A stretch of DNA of 64,000 nucleotides, taken from NCBI GenBank assembly GCA_035524955.1, contig DATLFG010000057.1:1-64000 (forward strand), read 5' to 3'. The position numbers and the translations under genes are program-made. Each line of letters opens with the position of its first letter. Position 1 is the first letter of the stretch. Source of the stretch: CAMLFJ01 sp035524955. GTDB taxonomy: Bacteria > Methylomirabilota > Methylomirabilia > Rokubacteriales > CSP1-6. Shown here piece after piece: positions 39,570-47,721 of this stretch. A model generated the notes under the pieces. The model searched no databases and was not told the DNA's origin. It saw only the letters and a list, made by a program, of their open reading frames with translations.

Positions 39570-40949
39570 GTGACATCGGGTCTCCCCGGGAACGTCGCCG
39601 GGCTGCTCGCCGCCGCCGCGCGCCGGCGGCCCGAGCACCCCGCGCTGATCTGGGACGACGGCGCGCTCAGCTGGCGAGAGCTCGAGGCGCGCGCGGCCGG
39701 GATGGCGCGGCGGCTCGCGCGCCAGGGCGTCGGCGCGGGCGACGTGGTCGCCCTGCTCCTGCCCAACACGTGGGGGTTGGCCGCCGCGCTCTGGGGCGGC
39801 CTCGCGCTCGGGGCCACGGTGGCGCCGCTCAATCCACTGCTGGCCGCCGACGAGCGCGAGCGGATCCTCGGCCATCTGGGCCCGAAGGCGGTGCTCGACT
39901 CGACGCCCGCCGAGGAGGGCGCCGCGACGATGACGATCGCGGATGCCGTCGCGCCGGGCATCATCCTCTATACGTCGGGCAGCACCGGCCGGCCCAAGGG
40001 CGCGGTGCTCTCGCACGCCGCGCTGGCGGCCGCCAACGAGTCCTGGGCCGACCCGGTCATGGGGCTCGCCCCGACCGACCGGGTGCTGGCCGCGCTGCCC
40101 CTCGCCCACTCGTTCGGCCTCAACGGCGCGCTGCTGGCCCCGCTCCTCGCCGGCGTCACCGTGGTGCTCCAGGAGCGCTTCGTGCCCGAGGGGACGCTCC
40201 GGGCGATCGCGCGCCATCGCGTCACCGTGTTCCCCGGCGTGGCCACGATGTTCGCGCGCATCCTCGAGTCGCCCGCGCTGCCGGGTGCGGACGTCTCGAG
40301 CCTGCGCCTCGCGGTGTCGGGCGCGGCGCCCTGCCCGTGGCCCCTGGCCAGCGAGTGGCGGCGGCGCACCGGCGTGCGCATCGTGCGCGGCTACGGGATG
40401 ACCGAGCTGTTCCGTCCCATCTCCTACCGGGCCGCGGAGCCCAACGATCTGCCGGAGTCCGTCGGCCGGGCGGTGCCCGGGGTCGAGCTGCGCCTGGTGG
40501 ACGACGAGCTGTGGATCCGCACGCCCGCGGCGATGGACGGCTACCTGCGCGCGCCGGAGGAGACCGCCGCGGTACTCGACGACGGCTGGTTCAAGACCGG
40601 CGACCTCGCGACGATCTCGCCCGACGGCTTCGTGAGCATCGTGGGCCGCAAGCGCGAGCTGATCCTGCGCGGAGGCTACTCGGTGGTGCCCGCCGAGGTG
40701 GAGGCGACGCTGCTGGGCCATCCCGCGGTGGCCGAGGCGGCGGTGATCGGAGCCGCCCACTCCGAGCTGGGGGAGGAAGTGGTCGCCTTCGTCACGCTGC
40801 GGCCGGCCGCGCTCGCGCCGCCGGAGGAGCTGATCGCGTTCTGTCGCGAGCGGCTGGCCGGCTACAAGTATCCGCGACGGATCACGATCGTGGGGGAGCT
40901 GCCGAAGAGCGCGACCGGGAAGATCTTGAAGGCGAAGCTGCGGGGCTGA
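39570..40949 (+). CDS. AMP-dependent (acyl-CoA-synthetase-like) ligase
   Basis: A 459-residue adenylate-forming enzyme: IILYTSGSTGRPKGAVLSH (AMP-binding motif), RIVRGYGMTELFRP, the hinge region GWFKTGDLATISPDGFVSIVGRKRELIL, and the catalytic Lys in PKSATGKIL. It is shorter than usual acyl-CoA synthetases because the N-terminal part before the P-loop is compact. Start GTG at 39570. Co-directional with UbiD and the methyltransferase fusion, suggesting the three act on one carboxylic acid. Confidence 0.88.
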   Translation: MTSGLPGNVAGLLAAAARRRPEHPALIWDDGALSWRELEARAAGMARRLARQGVGAGDVVALLLPNTWGLAAALWGGLALGATVAPLNPLLAADERERILGHLGPKAVLDSTPAEEGAATMTIADAVAPGIILYTSGSTGRPKGAVLSHAALAAANESWADPVMGLAPTDRVLAALPLAHSFGLNGALLAPLLAGVTVVLQERFVPEGTLRAIARHRVTVFPGVATMFARILESPALPGADVSSLRLAVSGAAPCPWPLASEWRRRTGVRIVRGYGMTELFRPISYRAAEPNDLPESVGRAVPGVELRLVDDELWIRTPAAMDGYLRAPEETAAVLDDGWFKTGDLATISPDGFVSIVGRKRELILRGGYSVVPAEVEATLLGHPAVAEAAVIGAAHSELGEEVVAFVTLRPAALAPPEELIAFCRERLAGYKYPRRITIVGELPKSATGKILKAKLRG

Positions 40950-41089
40950 TCGGGGAGAGGGAGAACGGGGAGGCGGGCGGCGCGAGGGTGCTCCCCCCGC
41001 GCCGCTCGCCCCTATGTGAACGCGCGCTCTTCCGCGCGGCTGGACGTGGCCTACGAGAAACTCTCTTCCCTAGATCCGCGTCTGGGTGG

Positions 41090-41407
41090 TTAGTCGAACA
41101 GGGTCGTGAAGAAATTCTTCACGCCATGGCCGAACGATACGGCCCCCTCCTTCGTCCTGGCCCAGGCCGACTTGGCCTCGGGCTCCGCCGCCCGGCCCGC
41201 GTCCTTGATCTTCTCGCCCGCCGTCTCGGCGCCGCCGACGACGGTCTTGCCGATCCCCTTGGCCGTGTCCTGCACCCCCTGCCCGATCTGCCGGGCGCCG
41301 CTCTCCACCTGCTGCGCGCCCTCCTTCGCCTTGCTGTCGTCCGCCATCGCCGGCGGCACCGCCGTCAGCGCCAGCATGAGGACGATGCCCGTGATCGCCT
41401 TCTTCAT
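41090..41407 (-). CDS. Small exported protein of unknown function
   Basis: A 105-residue protein with a signal peptide (MKKAITGIVLMLALTAVPPAMA) and a low-complexity mature part of Gly-Ala-Lys-rich repeats (QQVESGARQIGQGVQDTAKGIGKTVVGGAE), followed by a positive stretch. AAGGAGG lies about 7 bases upstream of the ATG at 41405-41407, a strong ribosome site. Repeats of this type occur in small periplasmic stress proteins, but I cannot assign a function. Confidence 0.7.
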   Translation of the reverse strand: MKKAITGIVLMLALTAVPPAMADDSKAKEGAQQVESGARQIGQGVQDTAKGIGKTVVGGAETAGEKIKDAGRAAEPEAKSAWARTKEGAVSFGHGVKNFFTTLFD

Positions 41408-41579
41408 CTCGCCCGCCTCCTTGCTTCGTCGGGGTAACACGGTGACTCGCGGGAAAGTTCAGGGCAACCCACATGCCACCGCAGTGCCGCCGCCGCGGTG
41501 GCAATCGCGCGCTAACCGGGCGTTTTACCCCTCATGCGCGGGAACGGGGCTGGGAGGAATTACACGACGCGTGTAAGGA

Positions 41580-41978
41580 TTACCAGGAGAAGACGTGGGT
41601 GGGCGTCAGCTCCACGATCACCGAGTCGGACTCGCCGAGTGCCGCCTCGCGCGGATACTGCGGGTACTTCGCGTAGAGACGACGGCGAAGGCCCCGGAAG
41701 CGCGGGCCCCGCTCGATGATCCGCGCGGTGCCCTGCACCAGAAGCCCCTGGATCCGGTCCCAGTCGTCCGAGTAGAGATCCACGGTCAGGGCCAGCTTCG
41801 GGTTGGCGCGGAGGTTGAGCACCTTGCGCCCCTTCTTGCCCGACGCGAAGTAGATCTTCTCGCCGAGGAGGATCTGGCAGACCGGCACGAGGTGCGGCAT
41901 GCCCGCCGCGCCCACCGTGGCGACGCGCGCCACGCGCTCCCACCGGATCAGCTTCGCCTGCGCCTTGGTCAGTCGCAT
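41580..41978 (-). CDS. PPOX-class pyridoxamine phosphate oxidase-like protein
   Basis: A 132-residue split-barrel FMN/F420-binding protein: RWERVARVATVGAAGMPHLVPVCQILLGEKIYFASGKKGRKVLNLRANPKLALTVDLYSDDWDRIQGLLVQGTARII. It matches PPOX-type F420 or flavin reductases that bind the cofactor in a beta barrel. GGAGGAG upstream of the ATG at 41976-41978 supports the start. TACACT (complement of 42001-42006) is a possible -10. Divergent from the small Lys-rich gene. Confidence 0.85.
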   Translation of the reverse strand: MRLTKAQAKLIRWERVARVATVGAAGMPHLVPVCQILLGEKIYFASGKKGRKVLNLRANPKLALTVDLYSDDWDRIQGLLVQGTARIIERGPRFRGLRRRLYAKYPQYPREAALGESDSVIVELTPTHVFSW

Positions 41979-42015
41979 GGAATTGCTCCTCCGTGGTGTC
42001 AGTGTATTCGACGCA

Positions 42016-42045
42016 TTGACCGCGACGAGAGCATTGATGTAGATT
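42016..42045 (+). promoter_or_regulatory. Sigma70-type promoter of the Lys/Ala-rich gene
   Basis: TTGACC (42016-42021) and TAGATT (42040-42045) are separated by 18 bases; the ATG at 42053 begins 7 bases after the -10, so the transcript should be leaderless. This is the best -35/-10 pair I found in the window. Confidence 0.6.
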
Positions 42046-42052
42046 CGGCCGC

Positions 42053-42250
42053 ATGAAAAGCAAGAGCGCTTCCAAAAAGCCGAAGACGTCGCCCGCTCGC
42101 GCCAAGGCCAAGCCGGCCAAGAAGCCGGCCGCAAAGGCCGCCGCCAAGCGCACCACCGCGAAGGCCGCCCCCGCGGCGCCCCGCCCCGACCCCTACACCC
42201 CGAAGCCGATCGAGGGGATAGGCTGGGCCCCCTTCCGCTACACCCGGTAG
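42053..42250 (+). CDS. Lys/Ala-rich small basic protein (histone H1-like)
   Basis: A 65-residue protein that is about half Lys and Ala, with SKKPKTSPARAKAKPAKKP and AAKAAAKRTTAKAAPAAP repeats resembling the C-terminal tails of bacterial histone-H1-like (AlgP/Hc1-type) proteins, and a short C-terminal GIGWAPFRYTR segment. Likely DNA- or RNA-binding through charge, though this is inference. It lies in its own short transcript. Confidence 0.75.
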   Translation: MKSKSASKKPKTSPARAKAKPAKKPAAKAAAKRTTAKAAPAAPRPDPYTPKPIEGIGWAPFRYTR

Positions 42251-42255
42251 CCCGC

Positions 42256-43026
42256 CTGGCTCGGGGAGCCGCGCTCGGGGCCCTGATCCTCCTGCTGGCC
42301 GGGGGCTGCTCGGGGTTCGAGCGGGCCGGCAAGAGCTGGTGGGAGCTGCGGCGGGATTCCTCCGGCCAGGCGCCGGATCCCGCCGAGACATCCGACGCCG
42401 TCGTCCAGGTCTACGCCGCCCGGACCGTGGGGTGGCGGGGCGTGATGGCCGTCCATAGCTGGATCTCGCTCAAGCCGAGCGGCGCGCCGGCCTATACCCG
42501 CTACGAGGTCATGGGCTGGGGCGTCGGCAACGGGGCGCCGGCGGTGCGGGTGAACCGGAGCGGGCCGGACAACTACTGGTTCGGGAGCCGGCCCGAGCGC
42601 CTGGTGGACCGGCGGGGCGAGGGCGTGGACGAGCTGATCGCCCGGATCCAGGCCGCGGTCGAGGCCTACCCCTACCCGACGAGCTACCGCACGTGGCCGG
42701 GCCCCAACAGCAATACGTTCGTTGCCTACCTGGGGCGGGCCGTGCCCGAGCTACGCCTCGATCTGCCCGCCACCGCGATCGGCAAGGACTTCATCCCGGG
42801 CGGCATGCCGGTGGCCATGAGCCCCAGCGGCACCGGGGTCCAGGTCTCGCTCTTCGGGCTGCTCGGCCTCCTGGCCGGCGTGGAGGAGGGCGTGGAGCTG
42901 AACCTGCTGAGCCTGACCTTCGGGGTCGACGTCAAGCGCCCGGCGCTGAAGCTGCCGATCGTGGGGCGGGTCGGATTCAGCCGGTACCCTGACTGCCCCT
43001 GCCCTCCGTGCCCATGCCCTCCGTAA
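42256..43026 (+). CDS. DUF3750 lipoprotein
   Basis: A 256-residue protein with a lipobox near the N-terminus (LILLLAGGCSG), then SWWELRRDSSG and the DUF3750 core VQVYAARTVGWRGVMAVHSWISLK, YTRYEVMGWG, FGSRPERLVDRRG, PYPTSYRTWPGPNSNTFVAYLGR, PATAIGKDFIPG. No ATG/GTG/TTG precedes the lipobox in frame, so a CTG at 42256 is the most likely start, six bases after the previous stop; starting at the GTG at 42427 would remove the lipobox. The 3' end overlaps the convergent kinase gene by 50 bases and encodes a Cys/Pro tail (CPCPPCPCPP). Confidence 0.78.
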   Translation: MARGAALGALILLLAGGCSGFERAGKSWWELRRDSSGQAPDPAETSDAVVQVYAARTVGWRGVMAVHSWISLKPSGAPAYTRYEVMGWGVGNGAPAVRVNRSGPDNYWFGSRPERLVDRRGEGVDELIARIQAAVEAYPYPTSYRTWPGPNSNTFVAYLGRAVPELRLDLPATAIGKDFIPGGMPVAMSPSGTGVQVSLFGLLGLLAGVEEGVELNLLSLTFGVDVKRPALKLPIVGRVGFSRYPDCPCPPCPCPP

Positions 43027-44107
43027 TGGTCGCCCAGCCCGCCTCGGCCAGGGGCCGCGCCCGCTCCCCCCGCGAGCGGGCGTTGGGATCGTTGGCGGTG
43101 CCCGCGATCACGCGCCCCATGATGCCCTGGGCGATGGCGGCCAGCCGGAACATCGCGAAGGCCAGGTAGAACTCCCAGTCGGGAATGCCCGCGCGCCCGG
43201 TCCGGCGACAGTAGGTCGCCACGTAGTCCGCCTCGGTCGGCAGCCCGAGCGCGGCGAGGTCGGCCCCCAGCACGCCGCCCAGGGTGCTGGGGGCGAGCCG
43301 GTACGGCATGCAGTTGTAGGCCAGATCGGCCAGCGGGCTGCCGAGCGTGGACAGCTCCCAGTCCAGCACCGCCACCACCCGCGGCTCCGTCGGGTGGACG
43401 ATCAGGTTCCCCGGCCGGAAATCCCCGTGGACGACCGTGGTCTGCTCGTCGGCCGGCACGTGCTCGGGCAGCCAGGCGATCAGCTGCTCCATGGCCGCGA
43501 TGCGCTCCGTCTCCGAGGCGCGGTACTGCGTCGTCCAGCGGTGGATCTGCCGCGCGAAGTAGTTCCCGGGCCGGCCGTAGTCGGTGAGCCCGGTGGCCTC
43601 GAGATCCACGGTGTGCAGCCGCGCGAGCACCTCGTTCATGGAGTCGTAGATGCACCCGCGATCGCCCGGGCTCACCCCGGGGAGCAACGGGTCCGCCATG
43701 ACCCGCCCCGACACCCACTCCATGATGAAGAACGCGGTGCCGATCACCGCGCCGTCCTCGCAGAGCGCGTAGGTGCGCGGCACCGGGACCGTGGTCCGCG
43801 CCAGCGCGGTGATGATGCGGTACTCGCGATCCACCGCGTGGGCGGAGGGCAGGAGCTTGCCGGGGGGCTTGCGGCGCAGCACGTAGTCGCCGCTCGGCGA
43901 GGTCAGGCGATAGGTCGGGTTGGACTGCCCGCCCTGGAACTGGCTCACCGTGACCGGCCCGTAGAACCCCGCCACGTGCCGAGCCATGTACCGCTCGAGC
44001 GTGGCCACGTCGAAGCGGTGCGTCTCGCGCACCGGTACGGTGTCGGCGGTCGAGGTGATGTCGGCGGTCGGGCGCGCGCGGCGTTGAGCGTCGATCGACT
44101 GGTCCAT
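42977..44107 (-). CDS. APH-family phosphotransferase (ACAD10-like)
   Basis: A 376-residue aminoglycoside-phosphotransferase-fold kinase of the acyl-CoA-dehydrogenase-associated subgroup: VSQFQGGQSNPTYRLTSPSGDYVLRRKPPGKLLPSAHAVDREYRI, VVHGDFRPGNLIVH (catalytic HxDxxxxN) and VLDWELSTLGSPLADLAY (metal DWE). Members phosphorylate small alcohols or hydroxyacyl compounds. Start ATG 44105-44107. Its 3' end overlaps the convergent DUF3750 gene by 50 bases. Confidence 0.88.
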   Translation of the reverse strand: MDQSIDAQRRARPTADITSTADTVPVRETHRFDVATLERYMARHVAGFYGPVTVSQFQGGQSNPTYRLTSPSGDYVLRRKPPGKLLPSAHAVDREYRIITALARTTVPVPRTYALCEDGAVIGTAFFIMEWVSGRVMADPLLPGVSPGDRGCIYDSMNEVLARLHTVDLEATGLTDYGRPGNYFARQIHRWTTQYRASETERIAAMEQLIAWLPEHVPADEQTTVVHGDFRPGNLIVHPTEPRVVAVLDWELSTLGSPLADLAYNCMPYRLAPSTLGGVLGADLAALGLPTEADYVATYCRRTGRAGIPDWEFYLAFAMFRLAAIAQGIMGRVIAGTANDPNARSRGERARPLAEAGWATITEGMGTEGRGSQGTG

Positions 44108-44142
44108 GGCCAACGAGTCCGGATTATGTCACGACCGGGCGC

Positions 44143-45393
44143 TCAGGGCGCCGGCGGAGTTGACGACGGCCGCGGCGCGGCGGGCGCGGGATACCAGCGT
44201 CGCCACGCGTCGGTGAGCGTCAGGATCAGCACCAGGCCGGCGGCGCCGCCCACCGCGCAGGCGCGGGACACGCCCCAGTGCTCGGCCACCGTGCCCATGA
44301 TCAGCGCTCCGATCGGCGTCATCCCCGCGAAGACGAGGGCGTAGAGGCCCATCACGCGCCCCCGTAGCTCGTCGGGCACCGCGATCTGCACGGTGGTATT
44401 GCAGCTCGTCATGAAGACGATCTGCGCGAAGCCGAGCGCCACCAGCACCGTCGCGGTCAGGCCGAAGTGGCGCGCGGTCGAGAGCACGAGCACCAGCGCC
44501 GCCGCGGCCAGCGCGGAACCCACCACCAGCGCGAGCGGCGGGCGCCGGACGGACAGGGCCGCCACCGCGAGCGCGCCCGCCACCGCGCCGACGCCGAGCG
44601 CGGCCATCAGGAGGCCGAAGCCGTGCGCGCCCTCGTGCAGCACATCGCGGGCGATCAGGGGCACCAGCACGTTCATGTTGACCACGAAGAGGCCCATCAC
44701 CGTGAGGAGCGCCATGACGAGCGCGACGCGCTGCGTGCCCGCCGCGTAGCGTACCCCCTCCACGATCTCGGCCCGGAGGCCCACGCCGCGGCGCGGGCTT
44801 GGCGCGCCCTCGGTGCGGATGGCCGCGAGGGCCGTGAGCACCGCGATGAAGCTCGCCCCGTTCATCAGGAAGGCGGCCGCGGTGCCGTAGCGCGCCACGA
44901 GCAGGCCCGCCATCGCGGGGCCGACCACCCGGGCGCCGTTGAACACCGCCGAGTTCAGCGCGATCGCGTTCATGAGATCGCCGCGGGGCACGAGGTGGGC
45001 GACGAAGGACTGGCGCGACGGCATGTCGAGCGTGGTGGCGAGCCCGTAGAGCGCGGCCAGCACCGCCACGTGCCAGAACTGCACGTGCCCGCTCCACACC
45101 AGGGCGGCCAGCGTGAAGGCCTGCAGCATCAGCGCAGCCTGCGTGCCGAGGAGCAGCCGTCGCTTGCGCACCCGATCGCTGATCGCCCCGGACAGGAACG
45201 AGAAGAGCAGGATGGGACCGAACTGGAGCGCGCCGATCAGGCCGAGGCGAAACGGAGAGTTCGTGAGCTCGAGCACGAGCCACGCCTGTCCGACGCTCTG
45301 CATCCAGGTGCCGATGAGGGAGACGAGCTGCCCGCACCAGAAGAGGCGGAAATCCCGGTGGCCGAGGGCGCGCAGCCCGGCGGGGAGGGCCAT
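44143..45393 (-). CDS. MFS transporter (MFS_3 type)
   Basis: A 416-residue major-facilitator transporter with about twelve hydrophobic segments and the MFS_3 signature ALGHRDFRLFWCGQLVSLIGTWMQSVGQAWLVLELT, SGAISDRVRKRRLLL (cytoplasmic loop motif A) and GGLVLIL near the C-terminus. Homologues export siderophores or drugs. The N-terminus is right after a -10-like hexamer of the divergent AlgH gene. Cargo unknown. Confidence 0.9.
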   Translation of the reverse strand: MALPAGLRALGHRDFRLFWCGQLVSLIGTWMQSVGQAWLVLELTNSPFRLGLIGALQFGPILLFSFLSGAISDRVRKRRLLLGTQAALMLQAFTLAALVWSGHVQFWHVAVLAALYGLATTLDMPSRQSFVAHLVPRGDLMNAIALNSAVFNGARVVGPAMAGLLVARYGTAAAFLMNGASFIAVLTALAAIRTEGAPSPRRGVGLRAEIVEGVRYAAGTQRVALVMALLTVMGLFVVNMNVLVPLIARDVLHEGAHGFGLLMAALGVGAVAGALAVAALSVRRPPLALVVGSALAAAALVLVLSTARHFGLTATVLVALGFAQIVFMTSCNTTVQIAVPDELRGRVMGLYALVFAGMTPIGALIMGTVAEHWGVSRACAVGGAAGLVLILTLTDAWRRWYPAPAAPRPSSTPPAP

Positions 45394-45397
45394 TCGC

Positions 45398-45403
45398 TAT
45401 ACT
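45398..45403 (+). promoter_or_regulatory. -10 hexamer of the algH-like gene
   Basis: TATACT ends 5 bases before the ATG at 45409 with no Shine-Dalgarno sequence, implying a leaderless transcript. Confidence 0.5.
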
Positions 45404-45408
45404 GTGCC

Positions 45409-46065
45409 ATGCCTTCCGCTCGTCTGCTTCGGCGCGCCGCCGCCGTGCTCGGGGTGCTGGCCGGGCTGGCGTGGGCGGGCGAGGCGCCGTCGAGCCCGCC
45501 CACGGCCCGCGCCGAGCGCGCGATCGCCCAGGCCGGGCCGAGCCTCGCCGGGCAGCTCCTGGTGGCCACCGAGACGCTGCGGGACCCGCGCTTCGCGCGA
45601 ACCGTCATCTACATGGTCCGGCACGACGCGACGGGCGCGATGGGCCTGGCCGTCAACCGGCCCGTCCGCGACCTGCCGCTGGCGGCCCTGCTGCGGAAGT
45701 TCGGCCGCGACGACCGCGGCGCCAGCGGCAGCGTGCGCGCGCACTACGGCGGGCCGGTCGAGATCGGGCAGGGGTTCGTCCTGCACACCGCGGAGTACGC
45801 CACGCAGGGAACCGAGCCCGTCGCGGGGGACGTCGCGCTCACGCCCGGCCCCGGTGTGCTCGACGCGCTGGGCGACATCGCGCGCGGCGCCGGGCCGCGC
45901 AAGTCGCTCTTCGCGCTGGGCTACGCGGGCTGGGCCCCGGACCAGCTCGAGCGCGAGATCGAGGAGGGCGCCTGGATCACGGTACCCGCCGACGAGGCCC
46001 TCCTCTTCGACGAGGACCACGCCCGCAAGTGGGACCGCGCCATGTCCCGTCGCCTCACCATCTAG
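45409..46065 (+). CDS. Exported AlgH/YqgE (UPF0301) protein
   Basis: A 218-residue AlgH/YqgE-family protein: AGQLLVATETLRDPRFARTVIYMVRHDATGAMGLAVNRP, RAHYGGPVEIGQGFVLHTAEY, ALGYAGWAPDQLEREIEEGAWI. Usually these proteins are cytoplasmic and lack a signal peptide; here the first ~35 residues (RLLRRAAAVLGVLAGLAWAG, then APSSPPTA) form a convincing signal sequence, so this copy is probably periplasmic. The role of the family is unclear (it was tied to alginate regulation). Length is normal apart from the N-terminal extension. Confidence 0.85.
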   Translation: MPSARLLRRAAAVLGVLAGLAWAGEAPSSPPTARAERAIAQAGPSLAGQLLVATETLRDPRFARTVIYMVRHDATGAMGLAVNRPVRDLPLAALLRKFGRDDRGASGSVRAHYGGPVEIGQGFVLHTAEYATQGTEPVAGDVALTPGPGVLDALGDIARGAGPRKSLFALGYAGWAPDQLEREIEEGAWITVPADEALLFDEDHARKWDRAMSRRLTI

Positions 46066-46106
46066 CTCTGGGGTCCCCGCTCACCCAATGTAAGACCTGA
46101 CCTCGG

Positions 46107-47714
46107 CTAGTGCGACTTGCCGGCGGTGTAGGTGGGGGCGGGGAGGCCGTCGATGGCGACGTTGATGACGGCGGGGATGCCGGCGCGCAGCGCGCGGTCG
46201 AGGGCGGGCTCGAGGTCGGCCGCGCGCTCCACGTGCTCGCCGTGGGCGCCGAGCGCGGCCGCGAGCTGGTCGTAGCGCCGTGGGGCCAGCTCGCAGCCCA
46301 CCGTGCGATCGGCGCCGTAGTGCTGGATCTGGAGCTGGTGCTCCGCGTTCCAGCGCGCGTCGTTGCCGATCACGGTCACCACCGGCAGCCGGTAGCGCGC
46401 CGCGGTGTCGAGCTCGAAGGCATGGAAGCCGAAGGTGCCGTCCCCGAGCGCCGCGATCACCGGCCGGTCGGGATGGCGGAGCCTGGCCGCGATCGCCATC
46501 GGGATCGCGCTGCCGATGGAGCCGGCCGGGCCGTTGATCAGCCGCGTCCCCGCCTCGACCCCGGCCTGGACCCACTGGCCGAACTCTCCGCCGTCGGCGA
46601 CCAGGACGGCGCCCCGATCGAGATGCGGCTGGAGCGCCGCGCAGACCCGGAGCGGGTGGATCGGCGTCCGCGCCGACCGCCGCGCCTCGGCCCACGGGGC
46701 GGGCGCCGTCGCCTGCGCGCGCGTGACCTCGTCACCCCACGTGCGATGGCCCCAGGCCCGCCCGCGGGCGGCGGCCGCGAGCTGATCGGCCACCACCGCC
46801 GGATCCGCGACGATGCCGAGCGCCGCGCCCGCGCGCAGGGAGGCCGCGTCGGCGTCCACCTGGATGACGCGGCAGCCCGCGGCCACCGCGGGGGCCTGCG
46901 CGAAGCGGACCACGAAGTCCGGCTTCTTGCCCAGGAGCAGGAGCAGGTCGGCCTGCCCGAGCAGCGGAGCGGCCAGGTGCAGCCACGGGTCGTTGAACCC
47001 CCGCGGGCTCTCCATGGGCAGCGCGGGCACGCCGGTAACCTCGCCGAGCCGCGCGACGGCGGCCCGCCGCGGCCCGCGCGCCATCGCGCCGCCCAGCAGG
47101 ATCACCGGCCGCCGCGCCGCGGCGAGCAGCGCGAACGCCTGCTCCACCTCCGCGGCCGAGGCCGCCACCGGCGGCTCGCGCCGCGGCGCCCGCGCGCCGT
47201 CACCCAGGGCCACCGTCGCCTCGAGCAGGTCGCCGGGCAGGCTCACGTGCACGGGCCCGGGCCGCCCGCTCCGCGCCAGCTCCAGCGCGGTCGCGATGTC
47301 CTCGCCCAGGCGCGCGGCGTCCTTCGCCATCCACGAGGCCTTGCAGACCGGTGCGGCCACCGCGGCCTGATCCATCTCCTGGAAGGCGCCGCGGCCGAGC
47401 TGCGTGGTGGGCGCGTGCCCGCTCAGCAGCACCACCGGCGACTCGGCCATCAGCGCGCCGTAGAGCGCCGAGATCGCGTTGCAGTGGCCGGGCCCGGCGG
47501 TGACGAGGGCCACGCCCGGGTCCTCGGTGAGCCGGCCCCACGCGTCCGCCATGTGCACGGCCGCCGCCTCGTGCCGTGTGTGGAGGATCGAGAGGCCGCG
47601 GCCCAGCGTGGCGTCGTAGAGCGAGAGGATCTGGTTGCCCGACAGCGAGAAGAGATGCCGGACGCCGGCGGCGGCCAGCGCTTCCACGACCAGGTCCGCG
47701 CCGGTCCGGGTCAC
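46107..47714 (-). CDS. Thiamine-pyrophosphate enzyme (acetolactate-synthase-like)
   Basis: A 535-residue TPP-dependent enzyme. N-terminal PYR domain with the catalytic Glu (LHTRHEAAAVHMADAWGR), central domain, and C-terminal PP domain with the GDG...NDARWN cofactor motif (LGDGTFGFHAFELD... VIGNDARWN). The pattern matches the large acetolactate synthase/oxalyl-CoA decarboxylase-like group; no small regulatory subunit is nearby, so a dedicated carboligase or decarboxylase rather than biosynthetic AHAS is likely. Stops 41 bases after the algH gene and starts 7 bases before the DTA stop, so the two enzymes are in one operon. Confidence 0.88.
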   Translation of the reverse strand: MTRTGADLVVEALAAAGVRHLFSLSGNQILSLYDATLGRGLSILHTRHEAAAVHMADAWGRLTEDPGVALVTAGPGHCNAISALYGALMAESPVVLLSGHAPTTQLGRGAFQEMDQAAVAAPVCKASWMAKDAARLGEDIATALELARSGRPGPVHVSLPGDLLEATVALGDGARAPRREPPVAASAAEVEQAFALLAAARRPVILLGGAMARGPRRAAVARLGEVTGVPALPMESPRGFNDPWLHLAAPLLGQADLLLLLGKKPDFVVRFAQAPAVAAGCRVIQVDADAASLRAGAALGIVADPAVVADQLAAAARGRAWGHRTWGDEVTRAQATAPAPWAEARRSARTPIHPLRVCAALQPHLDRGAVLVADGGEFGQWVQAGVEAGTRLINGPAGSIGSAIPMAIAARLRHPDRPVIAALGDGTFGFHAFELDTAARYRLPVVTVIGNDARWNAEHQLQIQHYGADRTVGCELAPRRYDQLAAALGAHGEHVERAADLEPALDRALRAGIPAVINVAIDGLPAPTYTAGKSH

Positions 47715-47721
47715 GCGGCCC

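Noticed and set aside
46107..47714. Classic acetolactate synthase for branched-chain amino acids
   Set aside because: No regulatory subunit or ilvC nearby and the neighbour is a D-threonine-aldolase-like enzyme, so a dedicated carboligase is more likely.
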